From NCBI GenBank assembly GCA_024684395.1, contig JAIKWY010000152.1:1-44890 (forward strand): DNA of 44,890 nucleotides. The letters run 5' to 3'. The notes beneath the pieces were generated by a model. The model was not told the DNA's origin. It did not search any database and was given only the letters and a program-made list of their open reading frames with translations. A program made the translations under genes and the position numbers. The stretch comes from Oscillospiraceae bacterium. GTDB lineage: Bacteria; Bacillota; Clostridia; Oscillospirales; Ruminococcaceae. Below, one piece after another: positions 25,720 through 33,208 of the stretch; within the stretch, counting starts at the first letter, position 1, and each line of letters begins with the position of its first letter.

Positions 25720-25872
25720 TTACGGATAAGCAATCTCAATAGCGCTGTGCCTTTTGCGGAGCATTAGGCACAGGCGGTTCACTGCATGATCGTCGCAGGT
25801 TCTGTGCTGCCAGAAAAGGGAAAACGATGCGTGCGACCTGCCAGCGGGGGCTCCCCGTTCACCTGTCAACAT
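25720..25872 (-). CDS. 50-codon ORF created by the tandem repeat
   Basis: Begins M-L-T-G-E at 25872 with the same RBS as the SpoIID-like gene. Its stop codon (25722-25720) abuts the RBS of that gene, giving 15 nt between stop and the next ATG. The sequence is basic and shows no domain, so it is probably a by-product of the duplication. It could nevertheless be translated and couple ribosomes into the downstream gene. Confidence 0.3.
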   Translation of the reverse strand: MLTGERGAPAGRSHASFSLFWQHRTCDDHAVNRLCLMLRKRHSAIEIAYP

Positions 25873-25946
25873 AAGTCATTTCTCCTTTTTCAGATAAGCA
25901 ATCTCAATAGCGCTGTGCCTTTTGCGGAGCATTAGGCACAGGCGGT

Positions 25947-26039
25947 TCACTGCATGATCGTCGCAGGCTCTGCGCTACCAGAAAAGGGGAAACGATGCGT
26001 GCGACCTGCCAGCGGGGCTCCCCGTTCACCTGTCAACAT
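25947..26039 (-). CDS. 30-codon ORF created by the tandem repeat
   Basis: Starts at the third repeated ATG (26039) behind an AAGGAGAAATGACTT site and stops after 30 codons, because a one-base deletion in a G-run shifts its frame relative to the 50-codon ORF. No domain. It may be a leader peptide or a mere by-product. Confidence 0.25.
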   Translation of the reverse strand: MLTGERGAPLAGRTHRFPFSGSAEPATIMQ

Positions 26040-26054
26040 AAGTCATTTCTCCTT

Positions 26055-26140
26055 ACGTAATGTCGGCTATCGCCGACTTAGGAGGGGCTACTCGCCCCTC
26101 CTAAACCTCCCTCGGCAGGACTATGCAGCCCTGCACCCGC
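26055..26140. repeat. Intergenic palindromes after the Cna-B-like gene
   Basis: GTCGGC-TATC-GCCGAC (about 26065-26080) and TTAGGAGGGGC-TACTC-GCCCCTCCTAA (about 26079-26105), then CAGG-ACTATGCAG-CCTG. This is the same design as 24225-24301. They separate 26166 from the SpoIID-like gene and its duplicated start region. Confidence 0.6.
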
Positions 26141-26165
26141 AGATTTGGGTTTTGTCAATAAAACA

Positions 26166-26822
26166 CTATTGGTTTTCTCCCCGCCCCTCCGGATTGAGAT
26201 CCTGTGCATCCTCCGCCGTCATATTCAGCGGGAGCGGCACGAGCTGAAATTCCTGCCGTGTGGTCACGCCTGCAAAGATATGCACATCGGCCGCATCCGT
26301 CGGAAAGAAGCCCTTTGCGGCGATCTCGATCTCACAGACGGCATAGGGCGTCACATTCTCCGGCTCCTGGCTCAGATCCGCAGGCGGTGCAGGGAGGGCG
26401 ACGGTCGGCGTCTCGCCGTTTTCATCCGTCGTGAGCAGATAGTTGAGCACACGCCGCTCCCCGATGCGGGTATAGACCAGCACCCGCGCCCCCGGCACCG
26501 GGAATGCCCCATCTGCCGCCGCTGCCACGACCCGCAGCCGCCCCTCGGCGGTGTTGGCCTTCTCATAGGCATTCTGCGCTTCCCATTCTGCCGGGAGCTT
26601 TGGCGGCTCCGGCTGGATGTATTCCGGGAGGACGGGCTCGGGATAGGGTTCCGGTTCGGTTTCCGGCGTGGGTTCGGGTTCAGGCTCCGGCATCGGCTCA
26701 GGTTCCGGCATAGGCTCCGGATCCGGCGCAGGCTCCGGCTTTTCGGCAGCAGGACGATCCCTGTAAAGGGCGAGCATCTCGTCCCGGTATTTCTTGGCAA
26801 GCTCAGACAGATTCTCCGGCAT
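26166..26822 (-). CDS. Pro/Glu-rich protein with a Cna-B-like domain
   Basis: 218 residues from the ATG at 26822 (GGAGG 8 nt upstream); an earlier ATG at 26858 has a poorer context. A short helical N-terminus (LSELAKKYRDEMLALYRD) is followed by about 45 residues of E-P-x-P repeats (roughly 30-75) and a C-terminal beta-sandwich (about 95-200) with the Cna-B / carboxypeptidase regulatory pattern: GRLRVVAAAADGAFPVPGARVLVY, LTTDENGETPTVALPAP, then CEIEIAAKGFFPTDAADVHIFAGVTTRQEFQLVPL. No signal peptide is seen. Family members occur next to the SpoIID-like and PG-binding proteins in sporulating clostridia, suggesting a structural role at the spore envelope. The biochemical function is unknown. Confidence 0.7.
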   Translation of the reverse strand: MPENLSELAKKYRDEMLALYRDRPAAEKPEPAPDPEPMPEPEPMPEPEPEPTPETEPEPYPEPVLPEYIQPEPPKLPAEWEAQNAYEKANTAEGRLRVVAAAADGAFPVPGARVLVYTRIGERRVLNYLLTTDENGETPTVALPAPPADLSQEPENVTPYAVCEIEIAAKGFFPTDAADVHIFAGVTTRQEFQLVPLPLNMTAEDAQDLNPEGRGENQ

Positions 26823-26856
26823 GGCAGTACCTCCGTTCATAGCAATGGCTTGCTTC

Positions 26857-26883
26857 ACTCTATGCAGCAGGGGAGAGGACTAT
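26857..26883 (-). promoter_or_regulatory. Possible sporulation sigma-E/K-like promoter
   Basis: Minus strand: ATA (26883-26881), 16 bp, CATAGAGT (26864-26857), similar to the mother-cell pattern ATA-N16-CATANNNT. It lies about 35 bp before the start of the Cna-B-like gene. The match is short, so it is only suggestive. Confidence 0.3.
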
Positions 26884-26935
26884 GCAGCCGGTTGGGATAA
26901 ATGGTGAAGATTTGATAAAAATTCCCGCTCCCTAC

Positions 26936-26964
26936 TTGCCAAAACCAAAATTTTTTGGTATAAT
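26936..26964 (+). promoter_or_regulatory. Promoter of the RING/zinc-ribbon gene
   Basis: TTGCCA (26936-26941), 17-bp spacer, TATAAT (26959-26964). About 60 nt of leader follows before the ATG at 27027. Confidence 0.75.
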
Positions 26965-27026
26965 GGTAAACGAGAAAGTATCGGTGAACCGTATTTCTGC
27001 CGTGATGGCAGAAAAGGAGGAAATTT

Positions 27027-28025
27027 ATGGGAAAATACACCGGCAGTAAATGCATCATCTGCCAGAATAATTTCGGGGATGACGACGACATTGTCGTATG
27101 CCCGGAATGCGGCACTCCCTATCACCGCTCCTGCTACCAGTCGGAGGGGCGCTGCGTCAATACCTCGCTCCATGCCGTCGGCGGGAGCTGGCAGTCGCAG
27201 CAGAATGAGATCCGCATGAAGCTTGGCGGCAGACCCTGCCCGAGCTGCGGCTTTGTCAATGCGCCGGATGCACGGGAATGTGCCTCCTGCGGCGCATCGC
27301 TGACACAGGATCCCGAGGAGCAGCCCAGCCCGACCGCTGTCCGGATCCCGCTGCCGGGCGGACACAATGTCTATTTCGATGCGGCAGATCCCTGCTGCGG
27401 CGCAAGCCCGGAGGAGCCGGTCGAGGAGGAACGTCTGGGCGATGTGGCGAGCTTCGTGGGGCGCAATACGCTGTACTATATCCCGCTGTTCCGGCGTTTC
27501 CGGGATACCGGGCGCAAGATCTCGCTGAACCTGACGTGCATCCTGTTCCCGTATCTGTACTTTGCCTACCGGAAGATGTGGCCGATGGCGATCCTCAGTG
27601 CGCTCATCAACATCGCCTGCGGTCTGCCCTATTCCATGCTGAACATGCTCAACACGCTCCAGTCCAAGGAATATATCGAAATGCTCGAGCAGCTCTACGG
27701 CGCCGAATCCGCCCACATGTTCGACGGTCTGGTGGCGTTCCTCTCCTCCCAGGAGGGGCTCCTGAACACGCTCGGCGTGCCGCTGTTCCTGTTCAGCCTC
27801 GGCATACGGCTGATCTTCTGCCTGTCTGCGAACTATATGTATTACCGTCATGTGCTCGGCGGTGTCGGCAAGATCCGGAAGGCTGCCCCCACCCAGAGCG
27901 TCCGCACGGCGCTCCTGCATTCGGAGGGCGGTGCGAGCATCCTGAACGTCATCGGCTGTGCGATCCTGTACTATTTCCTGAATGTCGGGATCTATGTCGT
28001 GATGGCGGTCGTGTTTATGAGATAA
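27027..28025 (+). CDS. Prokaryotic RING-finger / zinc-ribbon membrane protein
   Basis: 332 residues. The N-terminus has a RING-like metal site, C-x2-C then CPECGTPYHRSC and a following Cys (residues 9-43), then a zinc ribbon CPSCGFVNAPDARECASCG (about 72-90). A linker leads to four or five membrane helices (about 170-330) resembling the DUF2628 class (FLFPYLYF-like: CILFPYLYFAYRKMWPMA). Such RING-plus-DUF2628 proteins are common in clostridia, with no proven function; the metal sites suggest protein interaction rather than ubiquitin ligase activity. RBS AAAGGAGG lies upstream. Monocistronic with promoter and terminator. Confidence 0.8.
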   Translation: MGKYTGSKCIICQNNFGDDDDIVVCPECGTPYHRSCYQSEGRCVNTSLHAVGGSWQSQQNEIRMKLGGRPCPSCGFVNAPDARECASCGASLTQDPEEQPSPTAVRIPLPGGHNVYFDAADPCCGASPEEPVEEERLGDVASFVGRNTLYYIPLFRRFRDTGRKISLNLTCILFPYLYFAYRKMWPMAILSALINIACGLPYSMLNMLNTLQSKEYIEMLEQLYGAESAHMFDGLVAFLSSQEGLLNTLGVPLFLFSLGIRLIFCLSANYMYYRHVLGGVGKIRKAAPTQSVRTALLHSEGGASILNVIGCAILYYFLNVGIYVVMAVVFMR

Positions 28026-28031
28026 AAAGAG

Positions 28032-28057
28032 AGCCACCCTTGCAGGTGGCTTTTCTT
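28032..28057 (+). terminator. Terminator after the RING/zinc-ribbon gene
   Basis: AGCCACC-N6-GGTGGCT followed by TTTCTTT, starting 7 nt after the stop codon. Confidence 0.85.
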
Positions 28058-28082
28058 TATCTTATCATAAATAGCGAAAATA

Positions 28083-29804
28083 TCAATAGCAGAGCGCCAG
28101 ATACACCGTACACGAACACAGCCCGAACGCCAGTGCGGCGATCCCGGTCAGATCCACGGCGATCTTCCCGGCTCTGCTGTCCTTTTCTCCGAACTGCCGG
28201 AGCAGCAGTCCGAGGAACAGTGCGCCTGTGATGACAGTAGGCGTGATATAGCGGAAATCCATCGTGCAGGTGAAGGGATAGTCCGCAGCAGTTTTGTAGT
28301 AGGAGACCATCATCACCGCATAGAAGAACGCCAGGAAGAGCCGGCTCACCTTCGGAGCGCTGCATTTCCGGATGCACATGACGATCATGGCGATCAGCGC
28401 CGCCGCCGCAATGACCACATTCAGCCAGAAGAACCACACGGCGAGCGTGTTGATGAACGAGCCCTCCGGGAAGCAGCTTTCGTTGATGTTCTCGGTGAAC
28501 AGGGAATTTTTCAGGAGGACGATGAGCGGGTTGTATTCGTTGTAGTTCTGCCGGATGCCGTCGTCATCGACATAGACCCACTGCTCATAGACGGAGCTGA
28601 GCTGCTGCGGGGAAAAGTCCGTGATCCGGGACAGGAAGCTCTGGTCGCCGATGTACTGATTTGCCGATTCGGAGAGCTTCATGATATAGGTGAACGGTAC
28701 GCCCCACCGGATGTAGTTCCGGATGCCGAACCAGAGCGACAGCGGGAAGCAGATGACACAGAACACGCCGTACTGCTTGAGATACTTCACGGCATCCGTT
28801 TTGATGTTCCGGATGAATGCATAGATGAACACCGCAGCGATGGGCGGAGCGACCAGCCCTGCCGAGAGCTTGGTCATCATGCCGAGCCCGACAAAGAGGG
28901 CGATGCAGGCGATGTTTGCCATCGTGGGCTTGTCGTACCAGCGGAGGGTGAAGAGCAGCGCCGCCATCATGAATGCCACGGACAGCACATCGTTGTTGAT
29001 GCTGCCGGAGAGCAGCGTGAACGCCGGGTGCAGGCTGATGAGCAGCAGCGGGATATACAGCGCCTTGCCGCTGAGCCTGAAATGCCGCAGGATCTTGTAG
29101 GCGGTGATGAGGATGCACATGGAATAGAACAGCGTCAGGATCTGGACAGATTCCCGGGCGGGATCCCGCTCGATGCCGAGCAGCGTTTCATTGAACCAGA
29201 GCCATGCGGCGCTGATGGCATGATGCAGCGGCGGGTGGTAGAACTGCGACTTCGACCGGACATCGAAATCGCTGAGATGGTGGTTGACAAACAGGTATTC
29301 GATATAGCCCGCATGTCCCCGGTCTTTGTCAAATCCGCCGACGTCATGCTGCCGGGTGTAGCAGCCTGTTCCGAGGATGTAGTACAGCTTCAGGCAGAAG
29401 CCCGCTGCGATGATCAGGAAGGCGTTTGCCTTTTCCTTGCATGTTTTGCGGTCGGCAAGCAGCCAGAGCAGCACGGCAATGGCAAGACCGCCGAAGAAAT
29501 GCCACAGCCCCCGGTGCTCCGACATGCGGTAGAGCTTTGCACCGCAGATGCACATGACGAAAATGCCGGCTTCATAGACGATGAAGAGCTGCTTTTTCCT
29601 GGTGCGGCGCAAGATCAGCACATAGCCTGCCATACTCAGGATGCCGATCATGGCAAGCGTCTCGATCAGCAGGGCATTGACGGGGATATTGCACATTGCC
29701 CCGAAGGTCAGCGTGTGGGCAGTCAGACAGACCAGCGCCGTGATCAGATAGGGATGCCCTCCGACCAGCCGGACTGCCTTTTCAGTGAGTTGGTTTCTGT
29801 TCAT
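28083..29804 (-). CDS. GT39-like membrane glycosyltransferase
   Basis: 573 residues from the ATG at 29804 (AAAGGA 5 nt upstream); an ATG two codons earlier overlaps the RBS. About 11-13 hydrophobic helices. The first extracytoplasmic loop contains RQHDVGGFDKDRGHAGYIEY and FYHPPLHHAISAAW, the acidic and His/Pro motifs typical of polyprenyl-phosphate-sugar dependent transferases (PMT/ArnT class, GT39/GT83). It would transfer a sugar from a lipid carrier to an extracytoplasmic acceptor; substrate and acceptor are unknown. It is convergent with the RING protein gene and 80 nt downstream of spoVS, with a hairpin between. Confidence 0.75.
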   Translation of the reverse strand: MNRNQLTEKAVRLVGGHPYLITALVCLTAHTLTFGAMCNIPVNALLIETLAMIGILSMAGYVLILRRTRKKQLFIVYEAGIFVMCICGAKLYRMSEHRGLWHFFGGLAIAVLLWLLADRKTCKEKANAFLIIAAGFCLKLYYILGTGCYTRQHDVGGFDKDRGHAGYIEYLFVNHHLSDFDVRSKSQFYHPPLHHAISAAWLWFNETLLGIERDPARESVQILTLFYSMCILITAYKILRHFRLSGKALYIPLLLISLHPAFTLLSGSINNDVLSVAFMMAALLFTLRWYDKPTMANIACIALFVGLGMMTKLSAGLVAPPIAAVFIYAFIRNIKTDAVKYLKQYGVFCVICFPLSLWFGIRNYIRWGVPFTYIMKLSESANQYIGDQSFLSRITDFSPQQLSSVYEQWVYVDDDGIRQNYNEYNPLIVLLKNSLFTENINESCFPEGSFINTLAVWFFWLNVVIAAAALIAMIVMCIRKCSAPKVSRLFLAFFYAVMMVSYYKTAADYPFTCTMDFRYITPTVITGALFLGLLLRQFGEKDSRAGKIAVDLTGIAALAFGLCSCTVYLALCY

Positions 29805-29840
29805 GATCATCCTTTCAGGCGGGAATATCGCTCCCACAGA

Positions 29841-29868
29841 CTAAGCCACCCCGGAGGGTGGCTTTTTT
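29841..29868. terminator. Hairpin between spoVS and the glycosyltransferase gene
   Basis: AAGCCACC-N5-GGGTGGCTT followed on the plus strand by six T residues; on the minus strand it is followed only by TTAG. It is therefore a better plus-strand terminator, although no plus-strand gene ends here. On the minus strand it may attenuate read-through from spoVS. Confidence 0.45.
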
Positions 29869-29882
29869 CAACATATCTCGTT

Positions 29883-30143
29883 TTACCGTGGCTCACAGAT
29901 GAGCTTGATCGCTGTCCGATCCTCGCCGTCGATCTGGATGCTGGTGAATGCCGGGATGCAGATGAGGTCGATCCCGATGGGAGCCAGATACCCTCTTGCG
30001 ATAGCGACAGACTTGATCGCCTGGTTCGCTGCGCCGGCACCGACTGCCTGGATCTCAACACTCTTGTTTTCACGGATCACACCTGCGATCGCACCTGCAA
30101 CAGAGTTAGGGACGGAATGAGAAGATACCTTCAAGACTTCCAT
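29883..30143 (-). CDS. spoVS: Stage V sporulation protein S
   Basis: 86 residues, the exact size and sequence type of SpoVS: MEVLKVSSHSVPNSVAGAIA, QAVGAGAANQAIKSVAIARG, then LICIPAFTSIQIDGEDRTAIKL. An Alba-like small protein that influences septation and spore coat assembly in B. subtilis; homologues also occur in non-sporulating bacteria, so it does not prove sporulation. RBS AAAGGAGG. It lies next to ymdB, as in Bacillus (rny-ymdB-spoVS), but has its own strong promoter. Confidence 0.95.
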   Translation of the reverse strand: MEVLKVSSHSVPNSVAGAIAGVIRENKSVEIQAVGAGAANQAIKSVAIARGYLAPIGIDLICIPAFTSIQIDGEDRTAIKLICEPR

Positions 30144-30212
30144 AAAGAACCTCCTTTGGTGAATTATATTGTGAATATGAAACGAAAAAAGTGCATCATA
30201 GAATCCAGTTAC

Positions 30213-30241
30213 ATTATACTACATTCCGTTTAGAAATGCAA
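30213..30241 (-). promoter_or_regulatory. Promoter of spoVS
   Basis: Minus strand TTGCAT (30241-30236), 17-bp spacer, TATAAT (30218-30213). Leader about 65 nt. Confidence 0.75.
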
Positions 30242-30264
30242 GAGGTAGGAGCAAAGTTTGTGAA

Positions 30265-31029
30265 TTATCTCATAATCAGAGGGGTGATTTTCGTACATTT
30301 ACCACATTTTTTGTCATACTCGATCACCACGCCGTTGAGCATACAGGGATTCTCCGATTCTGCGGCACGGACGGGCACATGCAGATGCAGCCGGTCAACG
30401 GCAGCCTGTGTCTCCAGACCGAGGACAGATTCCTCTGCACCGGTCATGCCGGCATCGGTGATATAGCCCGTATGTCCGCCGAGGATACAGGCGTCCGCCG
30501 TCTGCACATGTGTATGCGTACCAAGGACAGCCGTCACACGTCCGGCGAGGTAGTGCCCCATCGCCTTTTTCTCCGAGGTGGCTTCGGCGTGGAAGTCCAC
30601 AAAGATGACGGGCGTGTCGATCTCCGGGAGCAGCGCATCCATCGTATCGAAGGGATTGGCAAGCGGCTCCATGAATAGTACGCCCTGTAAATTCACGACA
30701 GCGGCACGGCTGGCGCCCATGTCGAGGATGGTATAGCCCTTGCCGGGGCAGGCATCGGAGTAGTTGGCAGGGCGGACGATGCACTCGTTCCCGAACAGGT
30801 CGAGGTCATTGCGCCGCTGGAAGGCGTGGTTGCCGGTGGTGATGACATCGGCACCGGCACGGAAGAGCATGTCGGCGGAGTCACGGGTGATGCCGTTGCC
30901 ATTGGCGGAATTTTCGCCGTTGATGACGGTGATGTCGATGCCGAGCTCCCGCTTGATGCCGGGGAGCTTTTTCTGTAGGAAGCGGCAGCCGTTCTCGCCG
31001 ACGACATCGCCGATAAATAGCAGGTTCAT
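30265..31029 (-). CDS. ymdB: YmdB family metallophosphoesterase
   Basis: 254 residues from the ATG at 31029 (AGGAGG 7 nt upstream). The B. subtilis homologue hydrolyses 2',3'-cyclic nucleotides and affects biofilm and motility. Metal-site motifs: FIGDVVGENG at the start (Asp), INGENSANGNG (about 38-48), TTGNHAF (GNH), FHAEATSEK and GTHTHVQTAD, together giving the full set of Asp/Asn/His ligands. Soluble. The length is slightly below the usual 260-265. The neighbouring spoVS confirms the conserved ymdB-spoVS order, while rny (RNase Y), the usual upstream partner, is absent and replaced by a block of palindromes. Confidence 0.93.
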   Translation of the reverse strand: MNLLFIGDVVGENGCRFLQKKLPGIKRELGIDITVINGENSANGNGITRDSADMLFRAGADVITTGNHAFQRRNDLDLFGNECIVRPANYSDACPGKGYTILDMGASRAAVVNLQGVLFMEPLANPFDTMDALLPEIDTPVIFVDFHAEATSEKKAMGHYLAGRVTAVLGTHTHVQTADACILGGHTGYITDAGMTGAEESVLGLETQAAVDRLHLHVPVRAAESENPCMLNGVVIEYDKKCGKCTKITPLIMR

Positions 31030-31087
31030 GGTGGTTCCTCCTGGGTTGTGTGAATGTGGCAGCGAAGCAGATCTGGTTTTTTTGCTC

Positions 31088-31258
31088 AAGCTTTTTTTCT
31101 CTAAAAAAAGCTTGCAGGGACCAGGGGCGGCGCCCCTGGTCGCTCGCCGCAGCGAGCGAAATACCCCTGTGCTGCGCTTTTTTTAGGGGTGAATTCTAAA
31201 AACAGTCCGGTGGACTGTTTTTAGAAGAGGGGCACTTTTTTGCAAAAAAGTGCCCCTT
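31088..31258. repeat. Composite block of four to five palindromes
   Basis: In order: an A/T-rich palindrome AAGCTTTTTTT..AAAAAAAGCTT (about 31088-31113), ACCAGGGGC-GGC-GCCCCTGGT (31120-31140), CGCTCGC-CGCA-GCGAGCG (31141-31158), CTAAAAACAGTCC-GGT-GGACTGTTTTTAG (31196-31224) and GGGGCACTTTTTT-GC-AAAAAAGTGCCCC (31229-31256). Segment 31134-31162 is identical over 29 nt, in inverted orientation, to 42948-42976. No coding potential is seen. Confidence 0.8.
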
Positions 31259-31308
31259 CTTTCACATTTAAAGAGCGTTTCCTTGCCGCCTTTATGCGGC
31301 AACGAACG

Positions 31309-32778
31309 TCAGTCTTCCTTGTTCTCCTCATCCGGCGTCATCTGTAGGATCTCCTCCAGCGAGGGCTGGGGTCTCGGCTCGGACGGCGGGGTGTAGATCT
31401 TCATCGTCGGAAATTCCCGGTCGGCGCCATGCTTCGGCTTATACAGCGATACCGGCACCGGCGGTTCCTTCGGCTCCTCCGGTACGGGCTCGGGTTCGGG
31501 TTCGGGCTCCGGTTCCGGCGGGGTCGGGAGCGCAACCTCCCGCATCCCGGGCGGGAGCTCCTCGGCGGGCTGCGTCATGAACAGATCCGCCTCCGGTTCG
31601 GAGACTGCGACCTTGATGCTGTGGCGGGAATCGCTCCGTGTCAGGCTCTTGCCGGGTTTGGTGTGCACCCGCTCCGGCATGGAAACCTCGCCCTTGCGGC
31701 GCTTTTTCTTCGGTGCATCCTCATCCTCCGCTTCATCCTCCACATCCGAGCTGCGGAACAGCGAGCGGATGCCGAGCAGCGGGAGCTGTAACATCAGACC
31801 GAGCACACAGCACAAAATGAACAGCACCGGCACCACGCCCAGACCGACCCAGTAACGGATGTCGGGATCGGGGAAGCGCTCTAAGATCGCCGGCATCGAG
31901 ATGTCGATCAGCGGATCGCCGAGCAGCAGCGCTGCCAGCGCACCGCCGGCTGCACCGGCAAAGAAACGGTGAACGCTGCTCTTGCCGTTCTTTTTGCTAT
32001 GGAACAGACCGAGCAGACAGAGCGCCGTGCCGAATGCCGGGAAGGTCGCCAGACTGTTGAGCCACGGACAGAACAGCTTCCCCTCGGGAAGGCTCGTCCA
32101 GGTGACGATGGCGGTCTCCGCTGCGATCAGCAGGAGCAGTACCAGCAGGAAGACCGGGATATGGCGCTTTTTGAGGTATTTTTTGAGGTAGGCGCCAGCG
32201 ATATAGGCTGCCACCGGGAACAGTCCCATGCACCATTCCGGCAGCAGGTAGATGCCTTCGATATAGAGGATCGGCTGTAATGTGCCGAATGCGGTCGTCA
32301 GGCAGAGGAACAGGAGCCGTGCATTGCGGTTCGGGAGCCCCTGAAAGGCTGCGTTCAGGAACGGCGCTGCCAGCAAAATGCCGAAGTACATCCCGGCAAA
32401 GGAACTGGTGTCGGTCGTCTGGAAGCGCAGGAAGGCTTGCAGGATCTCCGGGAGGGTCATTTCCTCCTGCAACAGTGTCAGCCGCATGGCGATCGCCACG
32501 AGACTGCATATCACATAGACGTAGATGAGCCGTATGAAGATCTTGAAATAGCCCATCGAGAATTTCTTGCTGCTCAGGATATAGCCCGTGCCTGCCGAAA
32601 GGACGGCAGCGCCGGACAGGCAGAACCACCGCCATGCGATGGGGGCAGCGGTCGCCCACGATGTCACCGGGTCCTCGAAATACCCGATCGTATCAATATA
32701 TTGCAGACAGAGCAGCATCATCACGCCCATGCAGCACAGGATGTCAATGCCTAAATTACGTGCTTTATCTGCGGCCAT
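31309..32778 (-). CDS. Acyltransferase-3-like membrane protein with acidic C-terminal tail
   Basis: 489 residues from the ATG at 32778 (GGAG 9 nt upstream; the earlier ATG at 32787 abuts that RBS). Residues 1-345 contain about ten membrane helices and begin KARNLGIDILCCMGVMMLL, the R-x-x-x-x-D-x-l start of acyltransferase family 3 (OafA/OpgC type), though the typical His is replaced by Cys or Met in this segment. Residues 355-489 are a cytoplasmic tail with acidic and basic stretches (DEDAPKKKRRKG) and an E-P repeat (about 430-447). The family O-acylates cell-envelope glycans; the substrate here is unknown. It has its own promoter at 32831-32859. Confidence 0.65.
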   Translation of the reverse strand: MAADKARNLGIDILCCMGVMMLLCLQYIDTIGYFEDPVTSWATAAPIAWRWFCLSGAAVLSAGTGYILSSKKFSMGYFKIFIRLIYVYVICSLVAIAMRLTLLQEEMTLPEILQAFLRFQTTDTSSFAGMYFGILLAAPFLNAAFQGLPNRNARLLFLCLTTAFGTLQPILYIEGIYLLPEWCMGLFPVAAYIAGAYLKKYLKKRHIPVFLLVLLLLIAAETAIVTWTSLPEGKLFCPWLNSLATFPAFGTALCLLGLFHSKKNGKSSVHRFFAGAAGGALAALLLGDPLIDISMPAILERFPDPDIRYWVGLGVVPVLFILCCVLGLMLQLPLLGIRSLFRSSDVEDEAEDEDAPKKKRRKGEVSMPERVHTKPGKSLTRSDSRHSIKVAVSEPEADLFMTQPAEELPPGMREVALPTPPEPEPEPEPEPVPEEPKEPPVPVSLYKPKHGADREFPTMKIYTPPSEPRPQPSLEEILQMTPDEENKED

Positions 32779-32830
32779 AGGTATCATCTCCGATCAAAAG
32801 GGAGGCAGCGGAAAGGCTGCGCTTATACCT

Positions 32831-32859
32831 ATTATACCACATTTTTTGCTTTACTGCAA
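32831..32859 (-). promoter_or_regulatory. Promoter of the acyltransferase-like gene
   Basis: Minus strand TTGCAG (32859-32854), 17-bp spacer, TATAAT (32836-32831). Confidence 0.7.
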
Positions 32860-32902
32860 TGATTTTTTTGAATTTTATCAGATTTGGGGGCGGAAACAAA
32901 GA

Positions 32903-32926
32903 CAGTGAGGGCAAACGCCCTCACTG
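32903..32926 (-). terminator. Terminator of the second ECF operon
   Basis: CAGTGAGGGC-N4-GCCCTCACTG, a perfect 10-bp stem, followed on the minus strand by TCTTTGTTT; it lies about 20 nt past the last gene of the operon. Confidence 0.85.
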
Positions 32927-32944
32927 ATGATGCGTTTTCGGTCG

Positions 32945-33205
32945 TCATGCCCCGAATACCGAGTACAGCCCGTAGCTCCGGTCGCCGTTGAGTGACCAGA
33001 TCACGAACCACATGACACCGCCCAGGATCGCAAAGACGGACAGCACCAGCGGCAGCAGCGTCCGGTGCGACTCCCGCTTCATGACCGAGAGCACCAGCCC
33101 TGCGATGCCGGCGATAAGACCGCCGACCGGGAAGGCGAAGAATTGCAGGAGCATACCGGCTGCCCCCAGAACAATGGCAGGGATGTGAAATTTCCGTTCC
33201 GTCAT
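32945..33205 (-). CDS. Small two- or three-helix membrane protein (DUF4190-like)
   Basis: 86 residues. Hydrophobic segments at about 8-24, 26-42 and 50-70 with the Gly-rich pattern GGLIAGIAGLVLSVM seen in DUF4190-type proteins, and a basic loop KRESHRT. It starts 3 nt after the anti-sigma stop, with GGAG in its upstream region, so it is co-transcribed with the ECF sigma and anti-sigma genes. It may assist sensing in the membrane; this is inference from position only. Confidence 0.7.
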   Translation of the reverse strand: MTERKFHIPAIVLGAAGMLLQFFAFPVGGLIAGIAGLVLSVMKRESHRTLLPLVLSVFAILGGVMWFVIWSLNGDRSYGLYSVFGA

Positions 33206-33208
33206 GGC

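Larger units (their letters stand above)
25691..26054 (-). repeat. Tandem repeat of about 168 bp carrying RBS and start codon
   Basis: Copies: 25691-25858 (168 bp), 25859-26025 (167 bp) and a partial third, 26026-26054. The full copies are about 95% identical. Each carries, on the minus strand, an AAGGAGAAATGACTT ribosome site and an ATG starting M-L-T-G-E (at 25704, 25872 and 26039). Only the innermost start opens the full SpoIID-like gene; the other two open short frames. Confidence 0.9.

Noticed and set aside
25691-26054. CRISPR array or IS element at the tandem repeat
   Set aside because: The units are 168 bp, directly adjacent without spacers, and hold no transposase or terminal inverted repeats.
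26630-26745. E-P-x-P coding repeat as a possible frameshift or phase-variation site
   Set aside because: The repeat stays in frame, is imperfect at DNA level, and a similar acidic Pro-rich stretch occurs in the acyltransferase tail; it looks like an ordinary linker.
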